Counted from the first letter of the stretch, positions 7,422 through 15,640 are shown. The stretch is 29,349 bases of DNA from an uncultured Bacteroides sp. (GCF_937912035.1 NZ_CALDPF010000060.1:1-29349), one strand, 5' to 3'. Notes: a model not told the origin generated them from the sequence alone. Program-made: numbers and translations.

Positions 7422-8035
7422 CGTATGTAAAAATCTAATACTTTTTCGTTTTCAAGATAACCTTCCAGGTGATTGTCTATATTTACAGGACCTACTCCTA
7501 CGGGAGTGCCGGTAAATAGCAAGTCACCTATTTTTAATGTGCAGAACTGACTTACGTAAGCTATTATTCTGTCCACTCCGAACAGCATATCACGTGTGTG
7601 CCCAGTCTGTACGGTCTTTCCGTCTATGTCAAGGTGGAAATGTATGTCCTGTATGTCTCTGAATTTTTCTATATCTACCCAGTTGCCTATTGCGGCAGAG
7701 TTGTCGAAGCCTTTGCAAAGTTCCCAAGGTTTTCCTTCGGAGCGGAACTTTCTTTGCAGGTCGCGTGCTGTAAAATCTATTCCTACGGTAACTGCATCAT
7801 AGTATCTATGCGCGAATCGTTCGGAAATGTTCTTTCCCAGTCTGTTTATACGTACCACGAGTTCTGTCTCGTAGTCTATCTGTTGTGAAAAATCAGGAAT
7901 AAAAAAAGGTTTGCTGTCCTTGAGGAGAGCAGAATCCGGTTTCATGAAAATTACCGGTTCTTTAGGAAGTGCCTCGTCGGCATGTAGTTCTTTGCAGTGG
8001 AGGGGATAGTTCATCCCGATAGCTATAATCTTCAT
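7418..8035 (-). CDS. Fumarylacetoacetate hydrolase (FAH) family protein
   Basis: The 205-residue protein covers the compact FAH catalytic domain (FAHD1/YcgM-like size). Metal ligands are visible as the E-x-E pair in DYETELVVRI (Glu56, Glu58) and the Asp in GIDFTARDLQ (Asp87). A KPDSALL motif near 32 and GDLLFTGTPVGVGPV near the C-terminus are characteristic. Members of this size act as acylpyruvate hydrolases or oxaloacetate decarboxylases; the true substrate is not determinable here. It lies 8 nt after the rex stop and overlaps ispF by 4 nt. Confidence 0.88.
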   Translation of the reverse strand: MKIIAIGMNYPLHCKELHADEALPKEPVIFMKPDSALLKDSKPFFIPDFSQQIDYETELVVRINRLGKNISERFAHRYYDAVTVGIDFTARDLQRKFRSEGKPWELCKGFDNSAAIGNWVDIEKFRDIQDIHFHLDIDGKTVQTGHTRDMLFGVDRIIAYVSQFCTLKIGDLLFTGTPVGVGPVNIDNHLEGYLENEKVLDFYIR

Positions 8036-8043
8036 ATTAATGA

Positions 8044-8694
8044 TTACTTTAATTCTTCATTCAGACGGTTGAACATAACGGCTAGATGGGCATACAATGA
8101 TGTGTTCTGGACAACAATTCCTTCTGGAACACGGATTCTGAACGGGGTAAAGTTCCATACAGCCTTTATGCCTCCCTCTATCATATAGTCTGTGATTTTT
8201 TGGGCGATACTGATAGGTACTGTGAGAATACCTATATTGACATCCGATTTTTTTATTATCTCAGGAAATTCATCTGTATGATAAATAGGTATTCCCGCTA
8301 TACTGGAGCCTGTCTTTTGGGGATCGATGTCAAATGCTCCTACTATTTCAAGTCCAAAATGTGAAAGGCCTGTATCCTGAAGCAATGCTGCTCCCAGGCT
8401 ACCGACACCAAACAGATAAGCTTTGTGTATGTTTGTAAACCCAAGAAAATCTTCCAATACATTTATAAGACAGTCAATGTCATAACCTACACGAGTACGT
8501 CCAGAGACAGCTACATACGACAAGTCTTTTGCAACTTGTGATGCGTCTATATTTATTTGTCTTGAAATTTGTGTGGATGATACGTGCTTTTCTCCTTGGC
8601 TTCTCATCAGTTTTGCACAAGACAAATACCAAGGTAAACGGCGGAGTGTTGGTTCAGGTACTTTATCCGATATTTTATGAACTGGTGCTGTCAT
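8044..8694 (-). CDS. rex: Redox-sensing transcriptional repressor Rex
   Basis: The 216-residue protein has an N-terminal winged-helix DNA-binding domain (about 15-80; PEPTLRRLPWYL, DASQVAKDLSYV). A Rossmann NAD(H)-binding domain follows, with GVGSLG at 96-101 and acidic FDIDPQKTG after the second strand. Rex proteins repress respiratory and fermentative genes and release DNA when NADH/NAD+ rises. It is first in an operon with the FAH hydrolase and ispF. I did not find a clear TTGTGAAA-type Rex operator upstream of it, so autoregulation is not supported by inspection. Confidence 0.95.
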   Translation of the reverse strand: MTAPVHKISDKVPEPTLRRLPWYLSCAKLMRSQGEKHVSSTQISRQINIDASQVAKDLSYVAVSGRTRVGYDIDCLINVLEDFLGFTNIHKAYLFGVGSLGAALLQDTGLSHFGLEIVGAFDIDPQKTGSSIAGIPIYHTDEFPEIIKKSDVNIGILTVPISIAQKITDYMIEGGIKAVWNFTPFRIRVPEGIVVQNTSLYAHLAVMFNRLNEELK

Positions 8695-8722
8695 GACATA
8701 AATAAAACTTAACTGTTAATTG

Positions 8723-8730
8723 CAAAATTA
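8723..8730 (-). promoter_or_regulatory. -7 promoter box (TAATTTTG) of the rex operon
   Basis: The minus strand reads TAATTTTG, matching TAnnTTTG, 28 nt before the rex ATG. A TGTG 19 nt further upstream could be the -33 element. Confidence 0.55.
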
Positions 8731-8773
8731 GTCTATTTATTTGGAAACGCACACATAATATAGAAAAAGTTTA

Positions 8774-8781
8774 TATCTTTG
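8774..8781 (+). promoter_or_regulatory. -7 promoter box (TATCTTTG) of the SUI1/YciH gene
   Basis: TATCTTTG matches TAnnTTTG and lies 24 nt before the ATG at 8806. It is divergent from the rex promoter. No clear -33. Confidence 0.6.
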
Positions 8782-8805
8782 GTTGAAATTAAACACTAGA
8801 AGAAA

Positions 8806-9144
8806 ATGAAAAATAATGATTGGAAAGAAAGGTTGAATATAGTTTATTCTACAAATCCGGACTTTAATTATCAGACTGATGATAATGAAGATATAGAGAC
8901 TATTGATAAAAAAAATCAGAGATTAAGAGTTTCGATAGAGAAAAAAGGACGTGGTGGTAAAACTGTTACATTGGTAAAAGGATTTGTAGGAACTGAGGAT
9001 GACTTGAAGAATTTAGGAAGAATCTTGAAAACTAAGTGTGGAGTAGGAGGCTCGGTAAAAGATGATGAAATAATAATTCAGGGAGAATTCAAGCAGAGAA
9101 TTATAGAAATCCTGATAGATGAGGGGTATGTACAGACAAAATAA
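8806..9144 (+). CDS. SUI1/eIF1-like translation factor (YciH family)
   Basis: The 112-residue protein has an N-terminal variable tail (1-35) and a C-terminal SUI1 domain (about 36-112). The core resembles bacterial YciH: VSIEKKGRGGKTVTLVKGF, then LKNLGRILKTKCGVGGSVKD, and a terminal GEFKQRIIEILIDEGY. Related eIF1 acts in start-codon selection in eukaryotes. E. coli YciH has been linked to stress-related control of initiation, but the bacterial role is still thinly defined. The gene is monocistronic, with its own promoter and terminator. Confidence 0.92.
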   Translation: MKNNDWKERLNIVYSTNPDFNYQTDDNEDIETIDKKNQRLRVSIEKKGRGGKTVTLVKGFVGTEDDLKNLGRILKTKCGVGGSVKDDEIIIQGEFKQRIIEILIDEGYVQTK

Positions 9145-9163
9145 AGTTCCATATTTATAAAGC

Positions 9164-9200
9164 AAAAAACGCTGCCCATCAACGGGCAACGTTTTTTTTT
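9164..9200. terminator. Terminator after the SUI1/YciH gene, usable from both strands
   Basis: The stem aacgctgccc / gggcaacgtt has one mismatch and closes a short loop. Nine Ts follow on the plus strand. On the minus strand the same hairpin is followed by about six Ts, so it could also end a minus-strand transcript from the large gap downstream. Confidence 0.88.
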
Positions 9201-9497
9201 AAATGAATGAAAAACAAGTGAATGTGATTTTTTTCTTAGAATAGAATAGTTTCCTTAATTTTCAGGTTAAAAAAAACGATTAAATAGATACGGGTTATTT
9301 AATATGTAAAACAAATAAACAAATATTTCCATTAACTTCTGTGCAAATGTAGAAATATTTTTCTTTAATAGCAAAAATATCTACTATAATTTTTAAAATA
9401 TTTAATAATAAAACTCTTAGATAATATAAATAGATAAAGAAATATGTATATTGTGGAAAATAAATGAGTATAAACTTAAGATAAAAGAATTAATTAG
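9201..9497. other. AT-rich intergenic stretch without a protein gene
   Basis: This strongly AT-rich stretch (297 nt) has no credible ORF on either strand. It contains a minus-strand promoter-like pair (9344-9375), an imperfect hairpin (gtagaaatattttt ... aaaaatatctac, about 9349-9383), and at its right edge the promoter of the gamma-carbonic-anhydrase-like gene. A minus-strand small RNA is possible. Confidence 0.6.
9344..9375 (-). promoter_or_regulatory. Minus-strand promoter in the intergenic gap (candidate sRNA promoter)
   Basis: The minus strand reads TTTG (9375-9372), exactly 20 nt of spacer, then TACATTTG (9351-9344), a full match to the Bacteroidetes consensus. Transcription would run leftwards and reach the bidirectional terminator at 9164-9200 after roughly 140-175 nt, with no ORF. 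AT-rich sequence makes chance matches possible. Confidence 0.4.
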
Positions 9498-9505
9498 TAC
9501 TTTTG
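9498..9505 (+). promoter_or_regulatory. -7 promoter box (TACTTTTG) of the gamma-CA-like gene
   Basis: TACTTTTG matches TAnnTTTG, 24 nt before the ATG at 9530. The in-frame TTG at 9503 lies inside this box and is therefore unlikely to be a translation start. Confidence 0.6.
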
Positions 9506-9529
9506 CCACACAAGATTTATTTTATATAT

Positions 9530-10057
9530 ATGGCACTAATAAAATCAGTAAGAGGATATAAACCTAAAATGGGTAAAAACTGTTACCTTGCAGATAATGC
9601 TACAATAATAGGTGATGTAATAATGGGAGATGATTGTAGTGTATGGTTCAATACTGTATTGAGAGGTGATGTGAATTCTATTCGTATTGGTGATAGGGTG
9701 AATATTCAAGATGGTACTGTATTGCATACATTGTACGAAAAATCTGTAGTGGAAATAGGTAATGATGTATCAATCGGACATAATGTTACATTACATGGTG
9801 CTTGTGTAAAGGATAATGCTCTTATCGGTATGGGATCTACACTTTTGGATCATGTTGTTGTGGGTGAAGGGGCTATTGTTGCAGCTGGAGCTCTGGTTTT
9901 GGCTAATACTGTAATAGAGCCACATACACTATGGGGAGGGGTTCCGGCTAAATTCATAAAAAAAGTGGATCCTGAACAGAGTAAGGAGTTAAACCAAAAA
10001 ATAGCAAACGGATATTTGATGTATGCATCATGGTTTAAAGAAGAAAATAAAGACTAA
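9530..10057 (+). CDS. Gamma-carbonic-anhydrase-like hexapeptide-repeat protein (YrdA/PaaY group)
   Basis: From the ATG at 9530 the protein is 175 residues, the usual size. It is a left-handed beta-helix with hexapeptide repeats such as ATIIGDVIMGDDCSVWF and GALVLANTVIEP, and a C-terminal helix. The three Zn-ligand histidines of gamma-carbonic anhydrases are all present: VLHTL (His66) and SIGHNVTLHG (His84, His89). The trimeric family includes true carbonic anhydrases and proteins of unknown activity, so enzymatic function is only inferred. A nine-codon extension from TTG at 9503 is rejected because it begins inside the promoter. It lies 35 nt upstream of the ABC transporter, probably co-transcribed. 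Confidence 0.9.
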   Translation: MALIKSVRGYKPKMGKNCYLADNATIIGDVIMGDDCSVWFNTVLRGDVNSIRIGDRVNIQDGTVLHTLYEKSVVEIGNDVSIGHNVTLHGACVKDNALIGMGSTLLDHVVVGEGAIVAAGALVLANTVIEPHTLWGGVPAKFIKKVDPEQSKELNQKIANGYLMYASWFKEENKD

Positions 10058-10092
10058 TGGATTAATTTTAATAATAAAGAATTTATCTCCTG

Positions 10093-11925
10093 ATGAAAGA
10101 ATTTTTCAATTTACTTAAGCGATTTGTTTCACCTTACAAGAGATTTGTAGCCTGGGCTGTAATGCTCAATATATTGTCGGCTATATTTAATGTGTTTTCA
10201 TTTTCTCTATTGATTCCTATACTGAATATCTTGTTCAAAACTGATGGAGGAAACAAGGTATATGAATTTATGGAATGGGGAAGTGCTCCGTTGAAAGATG
10301 TTGCTGTGAATAATTTCTATTATTACGTATCTCATCTTATAGAAATATATGGTTCATCGAATACATTATTGTGGCTGGGCTTGTTTTTGGCAGGAATGAC
10401 TATGTTGAAGACTGCATGCTATTTCGGCTCATCGGCTGTCATGATTCCATTGCGAACAGGCGTTGTGCGTGATATAAGAACATTGGTGTATTCTAAAATA
10501 ATGTATCTGCCATTAAATTTCTTTTCGTCGGAGAGAAAAGGTGATATTATTGCAAGAATGAGTGGTGACGTTTCTGAAATAGAGAATTCTATAACCAGCT
10601 CTTTGGATATGCTTCTGAAAAATCCGATATTGATAATTTCATACTTTACTACACTTTTCATAACCAGCTGGCAACTGACTGTATTTACTCTGTTGGTATT
10701 ACCTACTATGGGATGGGTAATGGGACAAGTTGGTAGAAAACTGAAAAGACAGTCCCTTGAAGCCCAGGATAAATGGAGTGAAACCATGTCACAACTGGAA
10801 GAAACTCTTGGAGGATTAAGAATCATAAAAGCATTTGTGGCAGAAGAAAAAATGATAAGTCGTTTCAATAAATGCAGCAATGAGTTCAGACAGGCTACCA
10901 ATAAGGTCGCAACCCGTCAGGCATTGGCTCACCCTATGAGTGAATTTCTTGGTACAATACTGATTGTCATAGTTTTATGGTTCGGGGGATCACTTATATT
11001 AGGAGACAAATCTACGATAGATGCACCAACTTTCATATTCTATATGGTTATACTTTACAGTGTGATAAATCCTTTGAAAGAGTTTTCAAAGGCTGGTTAT
11101 AGTATACCGAAAGGGCTGGCTTCAATGGAAAGAGTTAATAAAATTCTGAATGCAAAAAACAATATCGTAGAGAAAGAAAACCCAGTACACATAGATGAAC
11201 TGAAAAGCGATATTACATTCGATAATATATCTTTCAGCTATGGCGAGAATGAGGTATTGCATGAAATAAATCTGAAAATAAAGAAAGGAGAAACTATTGC
11301 ACTGGTAGGACAAAGTGGTTCGGGTAAATCAACTCTGGTTGACTTGATACCTCGATTCCATGATGTACAGAAGGGGCAGGTAAGGATAGATGGTGTAGAT
11401 GTGAAGGATCTGGCAGTAAAGGATTTGCGTTCACTTATAGGAAATGTAAACCAGGAAGCTATTTTGTTTAACGATTCATTCTTCAACAATATCACTTTTG
11501 GTGTGGAAAACGCTACAATGGAGCAAGTGATTGAAGCTGCTAAAATAGCGAATGCGCACGATTTCATAATGGAAACAGAGGAAGGATATAATACTAATAT
11601 CGGTGACAGAGGATGTCGTCTTTCCGGAGGACAGCGTCAGAGAATATCAATAGCAAGAGCTATTCTGAAAAATCCTCCAATACTTATTTTGGATGAGGCT
11701 ACCTCGGCACTTGACACTGAAAGTGAAAGACTGGTACAGGAGGCTTTGGAAAGACTGATGAAGACACGTACTACCATTGCCATAGCACACAGGCTTTCTA
11801 CTATAAAGAATGCAAATACAATATATGTTTTATACGAAGGTAGAATAGTTGAAAGCGGAAAGCATGAAGAATTGCTTCAGAAAAATGGTTACTATAAAAG
11901 GCTGAATGACATGCAGGCATTATAG
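10093..11925 (+). CDS. ABC exporter, fused permease/ATPase (MsbA-like)
   Basis: The 610-residue half-transporter has an N-terminal six-helix transmembrane domain (about 15-330) and a C-terminal nucleotide-binding domain. The ATPase motifs are intact: Walker A GQSGSGKST at 406-414, signature LSGGQ at 510-514, Walker B ILILDEATS with Asp534/Glu535, and switch His566 in AIAHRL. Such homodimers flip lipids or drugs across the inner membrane. MsbA (lipid A-core flippase) is the nearest well-known relative, and lpxK occurs elsewhere in the window, but a multidrug or other lipid exporter is equally possible. It is followed 19 nt later by pdxB. Confidence 0.9.
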   Translation: MKEFFNLLKRFVSPYKRFVAWAVMLNILSAIFNVFSFSLLIPILNILFKTDGGNKVYEFMEWGSAPLKDVAVNNFYYYVSHLIEIYGSSNTLLWLGLFLAGMTMLKTACYFGSSAVMIPLRTGVVRDIRTLVYSKIMYLPLNFFSSERKGDIIARMSGDVSEIENSITSSLDMLLKNPILIISYFTTLFITSWQLTVFTLLVLPTMGWVMGQVGRKLKRQSLEAQDKWSETMSQLEETLGGLRIIKAFVAEEKMISRFNKCSNEFRQATNKVATRQALAHPMSEFLGTILIVIVLWFGGSLILGDKSTIDAPTFIFYMVILYSVINPLKEFSKAGYSIPKGLASMERVNKILNAKNNIVEKENPVHIDELKSDITFDNISFSYGENEVLHEINLKIKKGETIALVGQSGSGKSTLVDLIPRFHDVQKGQVRIDGVDVKDLAVKDLRSLIGNVNQEAILFNDSFFNNITFGVENATMEQVIEAAKIANAHDFIMETEEGYNTNIGDRGCRLSGGQRQRISIARAILKNPPILILDEATSALDTESERLVQEALERLMKTRTTIAIAHRLSTIKNANTIYVLYEGRIVESGKHEELLQKNGYYKRLNDMQAL

Positions 11926-11944
11926 GTATAATTAGGGGTAAAAG

Positions 11945-12955
11945 ATGAAAATAGTTGTTGACAATAAAATTCCTTATATAAGAGAAACCTTGTCGAAGAT
12001 TACGGATAATGTGGTGTATATGCCAGGTAATGAAATAAATTCAGAAACCGTAAAGGACGCTGATGCGCTTATAACGAGGACAAGGACAAGATGTGACAGG
12101 CAACTTCTGGAAGGTAGTAGTGTCAAATTCATAGGAACTGCTACAATAGGTTTCGATCATATTGATACTGAGTTTTGTAATAAAGCCGGAATAGTCTGGA
12201 AAAATTGTCCGGGATGCAATGCCGGTGCTGTTGAACAATATGTGCATGCTGTTCTTACTCTGTTGAAAGAAGAGAAAGGACTAAAACTTGAAAATGCATG
12301 TATAGGAATAATAGGCGTAGGTCACGTCGGTTCCAGAATAATGTCGCTGGCAAAAAAACTTGGAATGAAGATTATGCTGAATGACCCGCCTAGGAAGGAT
12401 AACGGGGAAAGTGGATTTGTAGATTTGAACACCATAGCCGCTGAATGTGATATTATAACTTTTCACACACCTTTAATAAAAGAAGGTAAATATAAAACTT
12501 TTCATTTGGCGGATAAGGACTTTTTTGCTTCTCTTCGGAAAAAGCCTGTTATAATCAATACTTCCAGAGGTGAAGTGGTTGACACTTCTGCCATACTTGA
12601 TGCGATAAATGAAAAGAGAGTATCTGAAGCGATTATTGATGTCTGGGAGAATGAGCCACATATAAATTTGGATTTACTTCACAAAGTATACGTAGGTACG
12701 CCTCATATCGCAGGGTATTCATCAGATGGAAAGCTTAATGCTACAATTATGACTTTAAAGTCTTTATGTGAGTTTTTTCATCTTGATATAGATATAAATT
12801 TGTCTTTGGATGAAGATTTAGGAAAAGAAGACATTATAAATAATAAAGATGATATTCTTTCATGCTATAATCCTAAAAATGATTGCAGTATCCTATTGTC
12901 TCATCCGGAGGATTTTGAAAAAATAAGGGGTAATTATAAGCTTCGAAAAGAATAA
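11945..12955 (+). CDS. pdxB: 4-phosphoerythronate dehydrogenase
   Basis: The 336-residue NAD-dependent enzyme oxidises 4-phosphoerythronate in the DXP-dependent pyridoxal-phosphate pathway. The opening MKIVVDNKIPYIRETL, the PGCNAGAVEQYV helix and the Rossmann loop GVGHVG (124-129) are PdxB-like. Catalytic Arg208 (TSRGEVVD), Glu237 (DVWENEP) and His254 (TPHIAGY) are present. It is shorter than E. coli PdxB (about 378): it ends at DFEKIRGNYKLRKE, which aligns with the middle of the C-terminal dimerisation domain, so that domain is trimmed. It follows the ABC exporter on the same strand with a 19-nt gap. Confidence 0.93.
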   Translation: MKIVVDNKIPYIRETLSKITDNVVYMPGNEINSETVKDADALITRTRTRCDRQLLEGSSVKFIGTATIGFDHIDTEFCNKAGIVWKNCPGCNAGAVEQYVHAVLTLLKEEKGLKLENACIGIIGVGHVGSRIMSLAKKLGMKIMLNDPPRKDNGESGFVDLNTIAAECDIITFHTPLIKEGKYKTFHLADKDFFASLRKKPVIINTSRGEVVDTSAILDAINEKRVSEAIIDVWENEPHINLDLLHKVYVGTPHIAGYSSDGKLNATIMTLKSLCEFFHLDIDINLSLDEDLGKEDIINNKDDILSCYNPKNDCSILLSHPEDFEKIRGNYKLRKE

Positions 12956-12990
12956 AAAACAGTTTTTTCAAGTTTTATTTGTTAGTTTTT

Positions 12991-13015
12991 TGCACAAAGT
13001 GTATGTTTTTGTGCA
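12991..13015. promoter_or_regulatory. Inverted repeat upstream of the acpP promoter (possible operator)
   Basis: TGCACAAA and TTTGTGCA form an 8-bp dyad with a 9-nt spacer, 26 nt upstream of the acpP -33 element. A further TGCA half lies just downstream (gaaaagtgca). No T-run follows the dyad directly, which makes a terminator less likely than a protein-binding site. No regulator can be named. Confidence 0.4.
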
Positions 13016-13041
13016 GAAAAGTGCATTTATTTCACTGAATA

Positions 13042-13073
13042 TTTGGTGAAAACAAGAAATATTTATTCCTTTG
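13042..13073 (+). promoter_or_regulatory. Promoter of acpP-fabF-rnc
   Basis: TTTG at 13042-13045, a 20-nt spacer, then TTCCTTTG at 13066-13073, one base off TAnnTTTG. Transcription would start about 45 nt before the acpP ATG. Confidence 0.65.
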
Positions 13074-13125
13074 CAGCGAATATTTAATCAAAAAACAATT
13101 TTATAAACTTAAAAAAATTAGAATT

Positions 13126-13359
13126 ATGTCTGAAATTGCATCAAAAGTACAGAAAATTATCGTTGATAAATTGGGTGTAGAAGAATCAGAAGTTGTACCA
13201 ACAGCTAGCTTCACTAACGATCTTGGCGCTGACTCTTTGGATACAGTTGAGTTGATCATGGAATTCGAAAAAGAATTCGGTATCTCTATTCCAGACGATC
13301 AGGCAGAAAAGATCCAGACTGTAGGTGACGCTATCTCTTACATCGAATCAAACAAATAA
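13126..13359 (+). CDS. acpP: Acyl carrier protein
   Basis: This 77-residue acidic, helical protein carries fatty-acyl chains on a phosphopantetheine arm. The modification site is Ser37 in GADSLDTVELIMEFEKEF. Size and the DSL motif are canonical. Its codons look more G/C-ending than those of its neighbours (for example ttcactaacgatcttggcg), consistent with high expression. It is 15 nt upstream of fabF. Confidence 0.98.
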   Translation: MSEIASKVQKIIVDKLGVEESEVVPTASFTNDLGADSLDTVELIMEFEKEFGISIPDDQAEKIQTVGDAISYIESNK

Positions 13360-13374
13360 TTAATTCTCTAATTT

Positions 13375-14640
13375 ATGGAATTAAAGAGAGTAGTAGTAAC
13401 AGGTCTTGGCGCATTGACTCCACTTGGTAACACTGTTCCTGAATTTTGGAATAACCTTATCAACGGAGTGAGTGGGGCAGGACCTATTACTCACTTTGAT
13501 GCTTCAAAGTTTAAGACTCAGTTTGCATGTGAAGTTAAAAACTTCAATGTAGCAGATTATATCGACCGTAAGGAGGCTCGTAAAATGGACCTCTATACTC
13601 AGTATGCAGTTGCTGCAGCAAAAGAAGCTGTGACAGATGCTGCTATTGATGTCGAAAAAGAAGATTTGAACAAAGTGGGTGTTATTTTAGGTGTCGGTAT
13701 AGGCGGTATCCGTACTTTCGAAGAGGAAGTTGGTGGATATGAGCAGACAAAAGATACTATCGGACCTAAATTCAGTCCATTCTTTATACCGAAAATGATT
13801 GCCGATATTGCTTCTGGACAGATCTCAATCATGTATGGTTTCCATGGACCTAACTTCACTACAACTTCAGCATGTGCTTCATCATCAAATGCAATTGCCG
13901 ATGCTTTCAATTATATCCGCTTAGGCAAAGCTAATATAATAGTAACAGGTGGTGCTGAAGCAGCAATTTTTGCAGCTGGAGTAGGTGGTTTCAATGCAAT
14001 GCATGCTCTTTCAACACGTAATGACGATCCTACTCGTGCTTCACGTCCGTTTAGTGCAAGCCGTGACGGTTTTGTGATGGGTGAAGGTGCAGGTATTTTG
14101 GTTCTTGAAGAATTGGAACATGCAAAAGCTCGCGGAGCTAAGATTTATGCAGAACTTGCAGGTGTCGGAGCTTCTGCTGATGCACATCATCTTACAGCAT
14201 CACATCCTGAAGGACTTGGTGCGAAACTTGTTATGATGAACGCATTGGAAGATGCAGAAATGAAGCCGGAAGATATTGATTACATCAATGTTCACGGAAC
14301 ATCAACTCCTGTGGGTGATGTTTCTGAGGTTAAAGCTATTAAGGAAGTTTTCGGTGAACATGCTTACAAACTAAACATTAGTTCTACTAAGTCTATGACT
14401 GGTCACTTACTTGGTGCAACAGGTGGTGTAGAAGCTATTGCAAGTGTTTTGTCTGTTAAGAATGATATTGTACCTCCAACAATCAACCACGAAGAGGGTG
14501 ATAACGATGAAAATATCGACTATAACTTGAACTTCACATTTAATACTGCACAGAAACGTACAGTACGTGCTGCACTTAGCAACACATTTGGTTTTGGTGG
14601 TCACAATGCATGTGTAATCGTTAAAAAATACACTGAATAA
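13375..14640 (+). CDS. fabF: Beta-ketoacyl-ACP synthase II
   Basis: The 421-residue thiolase-fold enzyme elongates acyl-ACP with malonyl-ACP. The Cys-His-His active site is intact: Cys167 in TTSACASSSNA, His307 in NVHGTSTPVGD and His344 in KSMTGHLLGA, with Lys339. The glycine-rich TFGFGGHNAC near the C-terminus is typical. Length is standard. The acpP-fabF pair is a classic arrangement; rnc follows 3 nt after the stop codon. Confidence 0.98.
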   Translation: MELKRVVVTGLGALTPLGNTVPEFWNNLINGVSGAGPITHFDASKFKTQFACEVKNFNVADYIDRKEARKMDLYTQYAVAAAKEAVTDAAIDVEKEDLNKVGVILGVGIGGIRTFEEEVGGYEQTKDTIGPKFSPFFIPKMIADIASGQISIMYGFHGPNFTTTSACASSSNAIADAFNYIRLGKANIIVTGGAEAAIFAAGVGGFNAMHALSTRNDDPTRASRPFSASRDGFVMGEGAGILVLEELEHAKARGAKIYAELAGVGASADAHHLTASHPEGLGAKLVMMNALEDAEMKPEDIDYINVHGTSTPVGDVSEVKAIKEVFGEHAYKLNISSTKSMTGHLLGATGGVEAIASVLSVKNDIVPPTINHEEGDNDENIDYNLNFTFNTAQKRTVRAALSNTFGFGGHNACVIVKKYTE

Positions 14641-14643
14641 ACT

Positions 14644-15567
14644 GTGTTAGCAAATATTACAGATAGAATAAGACTTCTTTTCCGTAAGGAAAAGGAGCCT
14701 TATTTTCGTTTTTATAGAATATTAGGGTTCTATCCTCGTAACATTGAAATATATAAGCAGGCTTTATTACATAAATCCTCGTCTGTAAAAACCCAAGGCA
14801 GGTTGATTAACAACGAAAGGCTTGAGTTTTTAGGAGATGCTATATTGGATGCTGTAGTGGCAGATATTGTATATAAAAAGTTCGAAGGAAAAAGAGAGGG
14901 CTTTCTTACTAATACACGTTCAAAAATTGTACAGAGAGAAACCTTGAATAATATTGCTATAAATATCGGATTGGACAAGCTTATCAAATACTCTTCCAAG
15001 CAATCTTCACATAACAGCTACATGAGCGGTAATGCTTTTGAGGCATTGATCGGAGCCATTTATCTTGACCGTGGATACAGAGCATGTAAGAAATTCATGG
15101 AGGAACGTATCATAGGCCAATATATCAATATTGATAAAATATCCCGCAAAGAGGTGAATTTTAAGTCAAAGTTGATAGAGTGGAGCCAGAAGAATAAATT
15201 TGAGATAGAATTCAGGTTGATTGGTCAGACTTTGGATGAATATCAGAATCCTATTTTTGATACCCAGATATTGGTTGAAGGAATTGTTGGAGGTAGTGGT
15301 AAAGGATACTCAAAGAAGGAATCGCAGCAGGAGGCTGCACATGCCACTATGAATATGATAAAGAAGGATTCTATCTTTATAGATGCAATATTCAATGCCA
15401 AGCATGAAAGAGAAAATGTAGAGCAACAAGTTGTCTTGAGCGAAAACACTGATGTAACTTCCAATATTGAAGATCAGGATTTCGGTCCTATGGAAGAAAA
15501 ATATAGGGATGAGGAGAAGATTATTGCTGAAGCGGAAAATGCTGCATTTTCGCAAGAAAAAGATTAA
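14644..15567 (+). CDS. rnc: Ribonuclease III
   Basis: The 307-residue double-strand-specific endonuclease processes rRNA precursors and structured RNAs. The catalytic domain (about 25-165) contains NERLEFLGD (Glu58, Glu61, Asp65) and SGNAFEALIGAIYLD (Glu133). A dsRNA-binding domain (about 172-242) ends in KKESQQEAAHATM. Asn130 stands where E. coli RNase III has Asp114, a metal ligand. An acidic tail (about 255-307) makes it longer than the E. coli enzyme (226). The start is GTG, 3 nt after the fabF stop, chosen because it gives the usual N-terminus (DRIRLLFRKEKEPYFRFY). fabF-rnc linkage suggests translational coupling. Confidence 0.95.
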   Translation: MLANITDRIRLLFRKEKEPYFRFYRILGFYPRNIEIYKQALLHKSSSVKTQGRLINNERLEFLGDAILDAVVADIVYKKFEGKREGFLTNTRSKIVQRETLNNIAINIGLDKLIKYSSKQSSHNSYMSGNAFEALIGAIYLDRGYRACKKFMEERIIGQYINIDKISRKEVNFKSKLIEWSQKNKFEIEFRLIGQTLDEYQNPIFDTQILVEGIVGGSGKGYSKKESQQEAAHATMNMIKKDSIFIDAIFNAKHERENVEQQVVLSENTDVTSNIEDQDFGPMEEKYRDEEKIIAEAENAAFSQEKD

Positions 15568-15583
15568 GAATTTGCATGAGTAA

Positions 15584-15628
15584 TACGATAAAAGCCTGCT
15601 AATAAAATTTTAGCAGGCTTTTATCGTA
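15584..15628. terminator. Bidirectional terminator between rnc and ispG
   Basis: A perfect 19-bp inverted repeat (arms 15584-15602 and 15610-15628) has a 7-nt loop. The core is agcctgctaa/ttagcaggct with AAAA/TTTT built into the outer stem. It is placed between convergent rnc and ispG. Confidence 0.9.
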
Positions 15629-15640
15629 TATGTATGGTGA

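Noticed and set aside
8695..8805. Rex operator between rex and the SUI1 gene
   Set aside because: No sequence close to TTGTGAAA-N4-TTTCACAA could be found by eye.
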